This document shows positions 54,442 through 63,646 of a stretch of DNA of 64,000 bases, piece after piece. The DNA comes from Flavobacterium sp. 11 (lineage in GTDB: Bacteria > Bacteroidota > Bacteroidia > Flavobacteriales > Flavobacteriaceae). How positions within the stretch are numbered: the stretch's first letter is position 1; each line of letters starts with the position of its first letter. The notes beneath the pieces are model-generated. The model was not told the DNA's origin. It saw only the letters and a list, made by a program, of their open reading frames with translations, and searched no databases. The stretch is from the NCBI RefSeq assembly GCF_002754315.1, contig NZ_PEFE01000001.1, forward strand, positions 1,860,001-1,924,000. Reading direction: 5' to 3'. Both the position numbers and the translations under genes were made by a program.

Positions 54442-54840
54442 CTAATTGATAGTTGCCAAATTTCTATTTTTCATCGTTGGTTTATAAACTTCCGAGATTG
54501 CTTTTGTTGTTAAAAATGTTTTTTGTTCCGAGATGATAATTTCGTGTTTTACTTTTTTCAGGCTGTTTTCGACAACCAAATAATACGTTCCCACGGGAAA
54601 TTCGTCTAAATTATATGTTTTTGAGATTCCTTTTTCACCTTTTGCTTTTTCGGTGTAGATTAAATTATTCTGATCATCATAAATAGATACATTAGCTTGT
54701 TTAATTTGGTTTAGAGTAAAGCTAATTTCATTTCCTTTTCCTTTTTTTACGTTAAGTAAAAAATTGTCGTCAATTGCATACATACTCATACTAGTCATTG
54801 TTACTATCAACAATAAACTCAATTTTAAAATGTTTTTCAT
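54442..54840 (-). CDS. Exported T9SS-tail-like single-domain protein
   Basis: Signal peptide MKNILKLSLLLIVTMTSMSMYA, then a small Ig-like beta domain: SFTLNQIKQANVSIYDDQNNLIY, YNLDEFPVGTYYLVVENSLKK, VKHEIIISEQK. It follows the pattern of a Por-secretion-tail/DUF3244 domain (I-Y-D-x-x-x-x-x-I ... L-x-x-x-P-x-G-x-Y) but stands alone, with about 25 extra C-terminal residues. 132 residues. Role unknown. Confidence 0.75.
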   Translation of the reverse strand: MKNILKLSLLLIVTMTSMSMYAIDDNFLLNVKKGKGNEISFTLNQIKQANVSIYDDQNNLIYTEKAKGEKGISKTYNLDEFPVGTYYLVVENSLKKVKHEIIISEQKTFLTTKAISEVYKPTMKNRNLATIN

Positions 54841-55222
54841 AATTCTAGTTTTTAAATTAATAGTTAAAATTTCTATTGTAAAATTAGGATAAGAATCGTT
54901 TACGGAATAGAACTATATTTTCTAATTTAGGTGCTATTTTATCATCATAATGCCGATTATGGTTAAAATTCAATAATTTATAAATTCATTTGTGTTAAAA
55001 AAGTATATATTGTTTAATTTCGGAATAAAAAAAGTAAGAGGTTTTTGTTTAATGTGGAGTTAATTATTTATTGAATTGTTTTTACAAAAACACATCAATA
55101 TTGAATTAAGCTGTTCTAAATGAATCAATTGTTTTTGTAAAGTGTATTCGATTTTTAAACGATAAAGCAAGTTTTTCTGGAAAAGTGTATATTTACTTTT
55201 CAATCACCAAAAAAACTATCAA
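54841..55222. other. AT-rich gap between divergent genes
   Basis: 382 bases between the divergent 54442-54840 and 55223-56089 genes. No gene, repeat or strong promoter match was found. Confidence 0.5.
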
Positions 55223-56089
55223 ATGAAAAAACTTCAGATTCTATTTTTATTTTTCCTTCTTGGACATACTGCATCATCTTATGGTGCAAAAGCCGATACG
55301 TTGCAAATCCCGAGTTCAGCTATGAATAAAACCTATAAAGCTGCGGTAGTATTGCCCAGTTCTTATGCTAAAAGCAAGGTTAACTATCCTGTTCTTTATC
55401 TTTTGCACGGTGCTTATGGTCATTTTAATGATTGGTTGTCTAAAACCCCGGATAAGAATTTATTGCACAATTTAGCGGATCAGTATAATATCATAATTGT
55501 AATGCCGGAAGGGGAAACTTTCAGTTTTTATCTTGATAGTCCTGTTAATAAAGGAAGTCAGTTTGAAACATATATCACAAAAGAAGTAATTCAGAAAGTA
55601 GATAATACCTATCGAACAATAAATGACAGAAAAGGACGTGTAATTACAGGACTTTCTATGGGAGGTCATGGGGCATTGTATCTTTCGACAAAACACCCGG
55701 AACTATTTTGTGCCGCAGGAAGTATGAGTGGAGCTGTTGATATGGGGAGCATGATTAATCCAGAATCTAAGGAAAGAGTGACTAAATTAATGGAACCTGT
55801 TTTTGGAATTGAAGGAGTACCACAGGAAGTGTATGCCTCAAATGCTGTTTTAAATATGGTTGATAAAATAAAAAGTAACAAACTGGAATTGATTATAGAT
55901 TGCGGAGTAGATGATTTTTTGATAGAATCTAACAGGGAATTACACCGAAGACTCGTTTATAATAAAGTTTCTCATGATTATACGGAACGTCCAGGAGCTC
56001 ACACTTGGGAATATTGGGAAAATGCATTGCCTTCTCATGTATTATTTTTTAGCAAAATTTTAAGAAACAACACTGTTGCCGTGAAATAG
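55223..56089 (+). CDS. Exported esterase of the esterase D / feruloyl-esterase type
   Basis: Signal peptide MKKLQILFLFFLLGHTASSYG, then an alpha/beta-hydrolase of the PF00756 'putative esterase' family. YPVLYLLHGAYGHFNDWL is the oxyanion region; nucleophile Ser in ITGLSMGGHGALYLS; acid in IIDCGVDDFLI; His in ERPGAHTWEYWENALP. At 288 residues it is full length. Likely hydrolyses short acyl or feruloyl-type esters in the periplasm or outside. Monocistronic with a terminator. Confidence 0.9.
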   Translation: MKKLQILFLFFLLGHTASSYGAKADTLQIPSSAMNKTYKAAVVLPSSYAKSKVNYPVLYLLHGAYGHFNDWLSKTPDKNLLHNLADQYNIIIVMPEGETFSFYLDSPVNKGSQFETYITKEVIQKVDNTYRTINDRKGRVITGLSMGGHGALYLSTKHPELFCAAGSMSGAVDMGSMINPESKERVTKLMEPVFGIEGVPQEVYASNAVLNMVDKIKSNKLELIIDCGVDDFLIESNRELHRRLVYNKVSHDYTERPGAHTWEYWENALPSHVLFFSKILRNNTVAVK

Positions 56090-56120
56090 AAATTAGAATT
56101 GAATTATAATTTTTAACACA

Positions 56121-56153
56121 AAAGACCTTTCAGCAATGAAGGGTCTTTTTTTT
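56121..56153 (+). terminator. Terminator of the esterase gene
   Basis: AAAGACCTTTC / GAAGGGTCTTT (one mismatch), then eight T. Confidence 0.82.
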
Positions 56154-57040
56154 GACGTTTTTTAGATGGCTATATTGTTTTCATGAATAAAAAGCAATGT
56201 TTTTATAGCCTCCTGAGGTTTTTTTAACCTTAAAAAAGGATTCATTTTCAGTATTTTAAGAGAAATAATTTTTTAAATAAATGATGGATAAAGAATTGAT
56301 ACTACTAATTCATATGTTAAAGGATATTACTGTTTTTTAACATTGTTTTTTTATTAACAAAATTTAAATAATATATTACTTAATTAATTGATTGTCAATA
56401 AGTTAACAGGTTTTTAAGTATTAATATTTTGCAGCTGTAAACCTTTTCTTAGCGAATAGTGTCTCTTGTCGGGAATAACAGAATTTTATCTTGTTTAGCG
56501 CTCTTTCTTTTTCTTTTTTTGATGTTATAGCTAACTTTGATTCAACAAAAGTTAATTATTTAAGTTTTTTTTTATAACGTAACTATTTGGTTATCAGATG
56601 TATTTTTACTCTTTACAATAAAGTGGACTTTTTTAGATGGAGTGCTTCCTAAATTTATTTTTTGAAGATATTTCGTTTGTTGCAAGTTTTTCCTTTGAGT
56701 TGAAAATCTTTTGTTTGAACCAGTTATTAATTTCAATACTGATTGTTTTAGATTAAAGTTTAAAGATTGCTTTGTAAAGCAATTGTCTGGTAGATAAAAG
56801 AATTTAGTTATTGTTCCCCACAATAAAAATCTTTTGAATGATGGATTACTTCATAAATGTGTTTATGAAGGTTGATTTGTAGCTCAGTAATTTTTAGCCT
56901 CAGTCTGTAACTTCCTTTTTTTTCTAATTTATGGTATTAAACTACACTCTATCTATGGAACAGGACCTTTTCAACTCTTCGAAAACCCCACTTCTACATG
57001 TGCTTTCTTATTAATAATATGGTCTTAAAACCAAATTATT
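56154..57040 (+). other. Long gene-free leader region of the giant repeat gene
   Basis: About 890 bases with no believable gene; a minus-strand open frame at 56572-56823 has no signal, domain or codon support. The 3' part contains a TTGCTTT-gt-AAAGCAA hairpin (about 56767-56782) and a leader element (56809-56871) that recurs at 63877-63937. The length and structure suggest a regulated 5' UTR or an upstream regulatory zone. Confidence 0.55.
56809..56871 (+). promoter_or_regulatory. Conserved leader element, copy A
   Basis: ATTGTTCCCCACAATAAAAA, then a spacer, then a CTTCATAAA-tgtg-TTTATGAAG hairpin and GG. The second copy at the window's right end keeps ATTGTTCCCC-R-CAATAAAA and GAAGG, but has a different, still self-complementary hairpin. 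Confidence 0.6.
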
Positions 57041-60000
57041 ATGAAAAAATTTATATTTTCTACGATAAAAAGTGTACAAGATTATTGTTGCACTTTTTCC
57101 TGGCGCTTCAACGCAGGTTTTTCGAGCTTTTTTTGGACGAGTGCGTTTGCTAAAAAGCTCTTTTTTTATGCCACTTTACTGCTTTTAGTGTTTGGCCAAG
57201 CTCCTATTTATGGTCAACTTGTTGGAGGTGCTGCTGTCAAAGCCAATTTTGGTATTGAAGCTGATGCTTATGCCAACCTGTTGCAGTTTGGGAGTCTTCC
57301 CAATCAGGCTGGTACAGATGACTGGTTTAATACTACCTACCCAGGCAGTGGCAAAGGAGTCATAGATGTAACTGGTGCTGCTGCATTGAAGACTTCTATT
57401 CTGGCTAACAATAATTATTCCTTTACAAAAGGGCAGTCAGTAACGACTCCTGCTCCAGGTTTTCCATATCCTATTGTTGATGGGTTTTTATGGATAGATT
57501 CTGTATATGGCAGGGATACTAATTCTGCTCAAGGGAATAGTGATTCGAGTATTTTTGCCGGTACAGCAGATAAAAATGCTGATAATCCAATTACTTGGAG
57601 TCTAGGCGCTGGAAGTATTCCTCAAAAAGATGATATCATCGATGTAATGGCACATTTACGAGGAACAAATCCGCATGATCCCTCTACAAATCCAGGTTTT
57701 CCTGTAGACGACAGACCTTTTGATGTACTTTGGGCTTATGCTGCTGCAACATTGCGATCTACTGATGGTAGCAAGCATATTGATTTTGAATTCTTCCGTA
57801 CCTTAGTTAGCTACTCTCCAGGAGATTTAGTTTTTGGGAATACAGGCAGCGATGGAGGTCGTACCGCATTTACTTTTAATGCTGACGGAAGTGTTAATGT
57901 TCCTGGAACTATAATCGTTTCGATTGATTATGAAGGAGGAGGATCTAAACCTGAAGTTAGAATCAGAGTATGGATGGATGAAACTGTTTTTAATACATAT
58001 AATAATTCAGCGGCCTTAAGACCATTTAGCGTAGTTCCCGGAACTTTTGAAAAAGGGGAGCAAAGCGGTAATTTTGGTTATGGGCGTATTGTTTCCAATG
58101 ACCCAGCCGATGTTGAAAATATTTTTGGAAGGGTAAATGCTGAAGATACTACTTTAGGTCCGCCTTGGGGAACTATTGAAGGTCCAAACGCAGCATTTTT
58201 TGATCACTACCAAATCCTTCAACATGTAGAAATTGGTATTAATCTTACTGCTTTTGGTTTGGACAGAAAAGGACAAGGTTCTGGGCCATGTGCCAATGTA
58301 TTGGGGAGTTTATTGGTTAAGACCCGTAGTTCCGCAGGTGGACAGTCTGATTCTTTTACCAGTGAGCAAAAAGATTTTGCAGGACCATTCCCATTTGGTG
58401 ATACAGTAACTCCAACGGTAGCTGCTAATGTTAATCAAGTGATTACTTGTATTAATACCAATGCCACTATTACTGCTACAGGCATAGCCCCAACGGGAGC
58501 AACTATAGAATGGTATAATCCTTCTAATGTACTTATTCCAGGCGATAATCCACTGGATCCTGACAGAGTGGTAACAGACTCTGGTACCTATACTGTCAAA
58601 GTCTATGCGCCAGGTTTTACAGGGTGCTTTGCTCAAGCGACAGTAGTTGTAGAAAAAAATAATACACCGCCAATAGCGGTAGCAGGACCTGATTTTACTA
58701 AAAACTGTATATCAAATCCTGATGGCGGTTCTATTGGAGAAGCAGCTGAAGCCGGATTTACTTATTCTTGGACTTCATCTCCAGCCGGATTTACTTCGAC
58801 TGCCGCAAATCCAACAGTTAATCCAATTGTAACTACTACGTATACCGTTACTAAAACGAATACGGCTAATGGTTGTAGCGATACTGATGAAGTGACTGTA
58901 ACGGTGAATAAACCAACGGTAGTTGCGAATGCAGGATCTGATTTTACTAAAAATTGCTTGATTAACATATCAGGTGGCTCTATTGGAGAAGTTGCAGAAG
59001 CCGGATTTACTTATTCTTGGACTTCATCTCCAGCCGGATTTACTTCGACTGCTGCAAATCCAACAGTTAATCCAAGTGTGACTACTACGTATACCGTTAC
59101 CAAAACGCACACCGCTTCTGGTTGTAGCGATACTGATGAGGTTACTGTAACGGTGAATAAACCAACAGTAGTTGCGGTAGCAGGACCTGATTTTACTAAA
59201 ACCTGTATATCGAATCCTGATGGCGGTTCTATTGGAGAAGTGGCAGAAGCTGGATTTACTTATTCTTGGACTTCATCTCCAGCCGGATTTACTTCGACTG
59301 CCGCAAATCCAACAGTTAATCCAAGTGTGACTACTACGTATACCGTTACCAAAACGCATACCGCTTCTGGTTGTAGCGATACTGATGAGGTGACTGTAAC
59401 TGTGAATAAACCAACAGTAGTTGCTAATGCAGGATCTGATTTTACTAAAAATTGCTTGATTAATATATCAGGTGGTTCTATTGGAGAAGTGGCAGAAGCT
59501 GGATTTACTTATTCTTGGACTTCATCTCCAGCCGGATTTACTTCGACTGCCGCAAATCCATTCGTTAATCCAAGTGTGACTACTACGTATACCGTTACCA
59601 AAACGCATACCGCTTCAGGTTGTAGCGATACTGATGAGGTTACTGTAACAGTTAATCAACCAACAGTAGTTGCGGTAGCAGGATCTGATTTCACTAAAAC
59701 CTGTACATTAAACCCTGATGGCGGTTCTATTGGAGAAGTGGCTCAAGCCGGATTTACTTATTCTTGGATTTCATCTCCAGCCGGATTTACTTCGACTGCC
59801 GCAAATCCAACAGTTAATCCAAGTGTAACTACTACGTATACCGTAACTAAAACGCATACCGCTTCTGGTTGTAGCGATACCGATGAGGTTACTGTAACGG
59901 TGAATAAACCAACGATAGTGGTAAATGCAGGATCTGATTTCACTAAAAATTGCTTGATTAATATATCAGGTGGTTCTATTGGAGAAGTTGCAGAAGCCGG

Positions 60001-63000
60001 ATTTACTTATTCTTGGACATCATCTCCAGCCGGATTTACTTCGACTGCTGCAAATCCATTTGTTAATCCAAGTGTGACTACTACGTATACCGTTACTAAA
60101 ACACAGACAGCTTCTGGTTGCAGCGATACCGATGAGGTTACTGTAACGGTTAATCAACCAACAGTAGTTGCGGTAGCAGGATCTGATTTCACTAAAACCT
60201 GTATATCAAATCCTGATGGCGGTTCTATTGGAGAAGCGGCTCAAGCTGGATTTACTTATTCTTGGACATCATCTCCAGCCGGATTTACTTCGACTGCTGC
60301 AAATCCAACAGTTAATCCAAGTGTGACTACTACTTATACTGTTACTAAAACGCATACCGCTTCTGGTTGTAGCGATACTGATGATGTGACTGTAACGGTG
60401 AATAAACCAACAGTAGTTGCGGTAGCAGGACCTGATTTCACTAAAACCTGTATATCAAATCCTGATGGCGGTTCTATTGGAGAAGCGGCTCAAGCTGGAT
60501 TTACTTATTCTTGGACATCATCTCCAGCCGGATTTACTTCGACTGCTGCAAATCCATTTGTTAATCCAAGTGTGACTACTACGTATACTGTTACCAAAAC
60601 GCATACCGCTTCTGGCTGTAGCGATACCGATGAGGTTACTGTAACAGTTAATAAACCAACAGTAGTTGCTAATGCAGGATCTGATTTCACTAAAAATTGC
60701 TTGATTAATATATCAGGTGGTTCTATTGGAGAAGTTGCAGAAGCCGGATTTACTTATTCTTGGACTTCATCTCCAGCCGGATTTACTTCGACTGCTGCAA
60801 ATCCAACAGTTAATCCAAGTGTGACTACTACGTATACCGTAACTAAAACGCATACCGCTTCAGGTTGTAGCGATACCGATGAGGTTACCGTTACGGTTAA
60901 TAAACCAACAGTAGTTGCGGTAGCAGGACCTGATTTTACTAAAACCTGTATATCAAATCCTGATGGCGGTTCTATTGGAGAAGTGGCTCAAGCCGGATTT
61001 ACTTATTCTTGGATTTCATCTCCAGCCGGATTTACTTCGACTGCAGCAAATCCAACAGTTAATCCAAGTGTAACTACTACGTATACCGTAACTAAAACGC
61101 ATACCGCTTCTGGTTGTAGCGATACCGATGAGGTTACTGTAACGGTGAATAAACCAACGATAGTGGTAAATGCAGGATCTGATTTCACTAAAAATTGCTT
61201 GATTAATATATCAGGTGGTTCTATTGGAGAAGTTGCAGAAGCCGGATTTACTTATTCTTGGACATCATCTCCAGCCGGATTTACTTCGACTGCTGCAAAT
61301 CCAACAGTTAATCCAAGTGTGACTACTACGTATACCGTTACTAAAACACAGACAGCTTCTGGTTGCAGCGATACCGATGAGGTTACTGTAACGGTTAATC
61401 AACCAACAGTAGTTGCGGTAGCAGGATCTGATTTCACTAAAACCTGTATATCAAATCCTGATGGCGGTTCTATTGGAGAAGCGGCTCAAGCTGGATTTAC
61501 TTATTCTTGGACATCATCTCCAGCCGGATTTACTTCGACTGCTGCAAATCCAACAGTTAATCCAAGTGTGACTACTACTTATACTGTTACTAAAACTCAT
61601 ACCGCTTCTGGTTGTAGCGATACTGATGAAGTGACTGTAACGGTGAATAAACCAACAGTAGTTGCGAATGCAGGATCTGATTTTACTAAAAATTGCTTGA
61701 TTAACATATCAGGTGGTTCTATTGGAGAAGTGGCAGAAGCCGGATTTACTTATTCCTGGACTTCATCTCCAGCCGGATTTACTTCGACTGCTGCAAATCC
61801 AACAGCTAATCCAAGTGTGACTACTACGTATACCGTTACCAAAACGCACACAGCTTCTGGTTGTAGCGATACTGATGAGGTTACTGTAACGGTGAATAAA
61901 CCAACAGTAGTTGCGGTAGCAGGACCTGATTTTACTAAAACCTGTATATCAAATCCTGATGGCGGTTCTATTGGAGAAGCAGCTGAAGCCGGATTTACTT
62001 ATTCTTGGACTTCATCTCCAGCCGGATTTACTTCGACTGCCGCAAATCCAACAGTTAATCCAAGTGTGACTACTACTTATACTGTTACTAAAACGCATAC
62101 CGCTTCTGGTTGTAGCGATACTGATGAAGTGACTGTAACGGTGAATAAACCAACAGTAGTTGCTAATGCAGGATCTGATTTCACTAAAAATTGCTTGATT
62201 AATATATCAGGTGGTTCTATTGGAGAAGTTGCAGAAGCCGGATTTACTTATTCTTGGACTTCATCTCCAGCCGGATTTACTTCGACTGCTGCAAATCCAT
62301 TCGTTAATCCAAGTGTGACTACTACTTATACCGTAACTAAAACGCATACCGCTTCTGGTTGTAGCGATACTGATGAGGTTATTGTAACAGTTAATCAACC
62401 AACAGTAGTTGCGGTAGCAGGACCTGATTTCACTAAAACCTGTATATCAAATCCTGATGGCGGTTCTATTGGAGAAGTAGCAGAAGCTGGATTTACTTAT
62501 TCTTGGATTTCATCTCCAGCCGGATTTACTTCGACTGCTGCAAATCCATTCGTTAATCCAAGTGTGACTACTACGTATACCGTTACTAAAACACATACCG
62601 CTTCTGGTTGTAGTGATAGTGATGAGGTGACTGTAACGGTTAATATAGCACTACCAAATGCAGTTGCAGGTGACGATGTTCTGATATTATGTGGTGAAAC
62701 TACTGTACTATTATCAGGAACTTCAACTACTCAAAATGCAATCTACTCTTGGGTTGCCAGTAATGGTGGTAACATTGTCTCTGGGGCAGATACAGCTACA
62801 CCAACTGTGAATGCAGCTGGAACGTACACATTAACTGTTACAGATCCAATAAATGGATGTACTGCTTCTGATTTAGTTCTCGTTACTAATCAAATTTGTA
62901 TCGTTGAAGGTTGTACATTAGGATACTGGAAAAACCATACTGATAGATGGTGTTCAAGCTATACTCCTACAATGTTGTTCGGCGATGTGTTTGTAAATGC

Positions 63001-63556
63001 ACCGTCCAATCTTGCTAATTTAACTTTATTGCAAGCGCTTAATTTAGGTGGTGGAGGTATTTTTAATTTAGCTCGTCAAGGAGTAGCCGCTTTATTGAAT
63101 GCTTGCAGCGATGAAGTTGATTATCCTGCACCATATTCTGATAGTCCACAATCGGTAATAGATGCCGTTAATGCAGCCTATTCATCAGGAGGAAATGCAC
63201 CTGGAAAATTAGCCACTCAATTGGATATTCTTAATAATTCAGGATGTCCATTAGGAGGAACTCCTGCTACAAAAGAAGGAGATGGTTTGGGCGATAAAGC
63301 AGGTTTTGAAGCCTATCCAGTTCCTTTCAAAGATCAACTTACCATTAGATATAATTTTGATTATGTATCTGATGTGAAAATCGATGTACTTAATTCACAA
63401 GGAGTTTCAATACTTTCAAAAATGGATAATAATAGTTACATGAACAAAGAAGTTACACTAAATCTTAATTCTTATGTAGATAGATCAGAAGTGTATGTTG
63501 TAAAAGTAACAACCAATAGAGGAAGTAGTGTGAAAAAAATAATTTCTTCAAAATAG
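57041..63556 (+). CDS. Giant T9SS-exported protein with sixteen 83-residue repeats
   Basis: 2171 residues. An extended signal region (about 1-58) ends at GQAPIYGQ. Residues 60-470 form a unique N-terminal domain (VDGFLWIDSVYGRDTNSAQG ... DDIIDVMAHLRG) of unknown role. Residues 475-545 are an Ig-like unit. Sixteen tandem 83-residue (249-bp) repeats run from about 545 to 1872; each has AGxDFTK, one pair of Cys, GGSIGE, FTYSWTSSPAGFTSTAANP and VTTTYTVTKT. A seventeenth divergent unit follows, then a GYWKNH-containing domain (1955-2080), then a type A T9SS sorting domain (about 2090-2171, FEAYPVPFKDQLTIRYNF ... SSVKKIISSK). Likely a surface adhesin or filament; ligand unknown. Confidence 0.93.
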   Translation: MKKFIFSTIKSVQDYCCTFSWRFNAGFSSFFWTSAFAKKLFFYATLLLLVFGQAPIYGQLVGGAAVKANFGIEADAYANLLQFGSLPNQAGTDDWFNTTYPGSGKGVIDVTGAAALKTSILANNNYSFTKGQSVTTPAPGFPYPIVDGFLWIDSVYGRDTNSAQGNSDSSIFAGTADKNADNPITWSLGAGSIPQKDDIIDVMAHLRGTNPHDPSTNPGFPVDDRPFDVLWAYAAATLRSTDGSKHIDFEFFRTLVSYSPGDLVFGNTGSDGGRTAFTFNADGSVNVPGTIIVSIDYEGGGSKPEVRIRVWMDETVFNTYNNSAALRPFSVVPGTFEKGEQSGNFGYGRIVSNDPADVENIFGRVNAEDTTLGPPWGTIEGPNAAFFDHYQILQHVEIGINLTAFGLDRKGQGSGPCANVLGSLLVKTRSSAGGQSDSFTSEQKDFAGPFPFGDTVTPTVAANVNQVITCINTNATITATGIAPTGATIEWYNPSNVLIPGDNPLDPDRVVTDSGTYTVKVYAPGFTGCFAQATVVVEKNNTPPIAVAGPDFTKNCISNPDGGSIGEAAEAGFTYSWTSSPAGFTSTAANPTVNPIVTTTYTVTKTNTANGCSDTDEVTVTVNKPTVVANAGSDFTKNCLINISGGSIGEVAEAGFTYSWTSSPAGFTSTAANPTVNPSVTTTYTVTKTHTASGCSDTDEVTVTVNKPTVVAVAGPDFTKTCISNPDGGSIGEVAEAGFTYSWTSSPAGFTSTAANPTVNPSVTTTYTVTKTHTASGCSDTDEVTVTVNKPTVVANAGSDFTKNCLINISGGSIGEVAEAGFTYSWTSSPAGFTSTAANPFVNPSVTTTYTVTKTHTASGCSDTDEVTVTVNQPTVVAVAGSDFTKTCTLNPDGGSIGEVAQAGFTYSWISSPAGFTSTAANPTVNPSVTTTYTVTKTHTASGCSDTDEVTVTVNKPTIVVNAGSDFTKNCLINISGGSIGEVAEAGFTYSWTSSPAGFTSTAANPFVNPSVTTTYTVTKTQTASGCSDTDEVTVTVNQPTVVAVAGSDFTKTCISNPDGGSIGEAAQAGFTYSWTSSPAGFTSTAANPTVNPSVTTTYTVTKTHTASGCSDTDDVTVTVNKPTVVAVAGPDFTKTCISNPDGGSIGEAAQAGFTYSWTSSPAGFTSTAANPFVNPSVTTTYTVTKTHTASGCSDTDEVTVTVNKPTVVANAGSDFTKNCLINISGGSIGEVAEAGFTYSWTSSPAGFTSTAANPTVNPSVTTTYTVTKTHTASGCSDTDEVTVTVNKPTVVAVAGPDFTKTCISNPDGGSIGEVAQAGFTYSWISSPAGFTSTAANPTVNPSVTTTYTVTKTHTASGCSDTDEVTVTVNKPTIVVNAGSDFTKNCLINISGGSIGEVAEAGFTYSWTSSPAGFTSTAANPTVNPSVTTTYTVTKTQTASGCSDTDEVTVTVNQPTVVAVAGSDFTKTCISNPDGGSIGEAAQAGFTYSWTSSPAGFTSTAANPTVNPSVTTTYTVTKTHTASGCSDTDEVTVTVNKPTVVANAGSDFTKNCLINISGGSIGEVAEAGFTYSWTSSPAGFTSTAANPTANPSVTTTYTVTKTHTASGCSDTDEVTVTVNKPTVVAVAGPDFTKTCISNPDGGSIGEAAEAGFTYSWTSSPAGFTSTAANPTVNPSVTTTYTVTKTHTASGCSDTDEVTVTVNKPTVVANAGSDFTKNCLINISGGSIGEVAEAGFTYSWTSSPAGFTSTAANPFVNPSVTTTYTVTKTHTASGCSDTDEVIVTVNQPTVVAVAGPDFTKTCISNPDGGSIGEVAEAGFTYSWISSPAGFTSTAANPFVNPSVTTTYTVTKTHTASGCSDSDEVTVTVNIALPNAVAGDDVLILCGETTVLLSGTSTTQNAIYSWVASNGGNIVSGADTATPTVNAAGTYTLTVTDPINGCTASDLVLVTNQICIVEGCTLGYWKNHTDRWCSSYTPTMLFGDVFVNAPSNLANLTLLQALNLGGGGIFNLARQGVAALLNACSDEVDYPAPYSDSPQSVIDAVNAAYSSGGNAPGKLATQLDILNNSGCPLGGTPATKEGDGLGDKAGFEAYPVPFKDQLTIRYNFDYVSDVKIDVLNSQGVSILSKMDNNSYMNKEVTLNLNSYVDRSEVYVVKVTTNRGSSVKKIISSK
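58673..62656 (+). repeat. Tandem array of sixteen 249-bp repeats
   Basis: Exact 249-bp periodicity from 58673 to 62656. Two unit types alternate: A (AVAG[PS]DFTKTCxxNPDGG) and B (NAGSDFTKNCLINISGG), giving a roughly 498-bp higher-order unit. The order is A B A B A B A A B A B A B A B A; the only break is at units 7-8. Rare variants (IVVNAG, KTQTASGC) recur in units 6 and 11, five units (1245 bp) apart. Confidence 0.92.
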
Positions 63557-63612
63557 GTTATGAATAATCATCTGATCCTATAAAATATTGAGAAGGATTA
63601 GAGTATGAAATT

Positions 63613-63646
63613 AAACCTCGAAAGTTTTGCTTTCGAGGTTTTTTTA
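63613..63646 (+). terminator. Terminator of the giant repeat gene
   Basis: AAACCTCGAAAG / CTTTCGAGGTTT with a 5-base loop and T-run, about 55 bases past the stop. Confidence 0.92.

Noticed and set aside
56572..56823. Minus-strand open frame of 83 codons in the leader of the giant gene
   Set aside because: No signal, domain or good codon use, and its start lies inside the conserved leader element; more likely chance.
58762..61188. Several antisense open frames of 61-68 codons in the giant repeat gene
   Set aside because: They recur with the 249-bp period and simply reflect codon composition of the sense repeats.
58673..62656. Regular repeats as a possible CRISPR array
   Set aside because: Units are 249 bp, coding throughout and without unique spacers.
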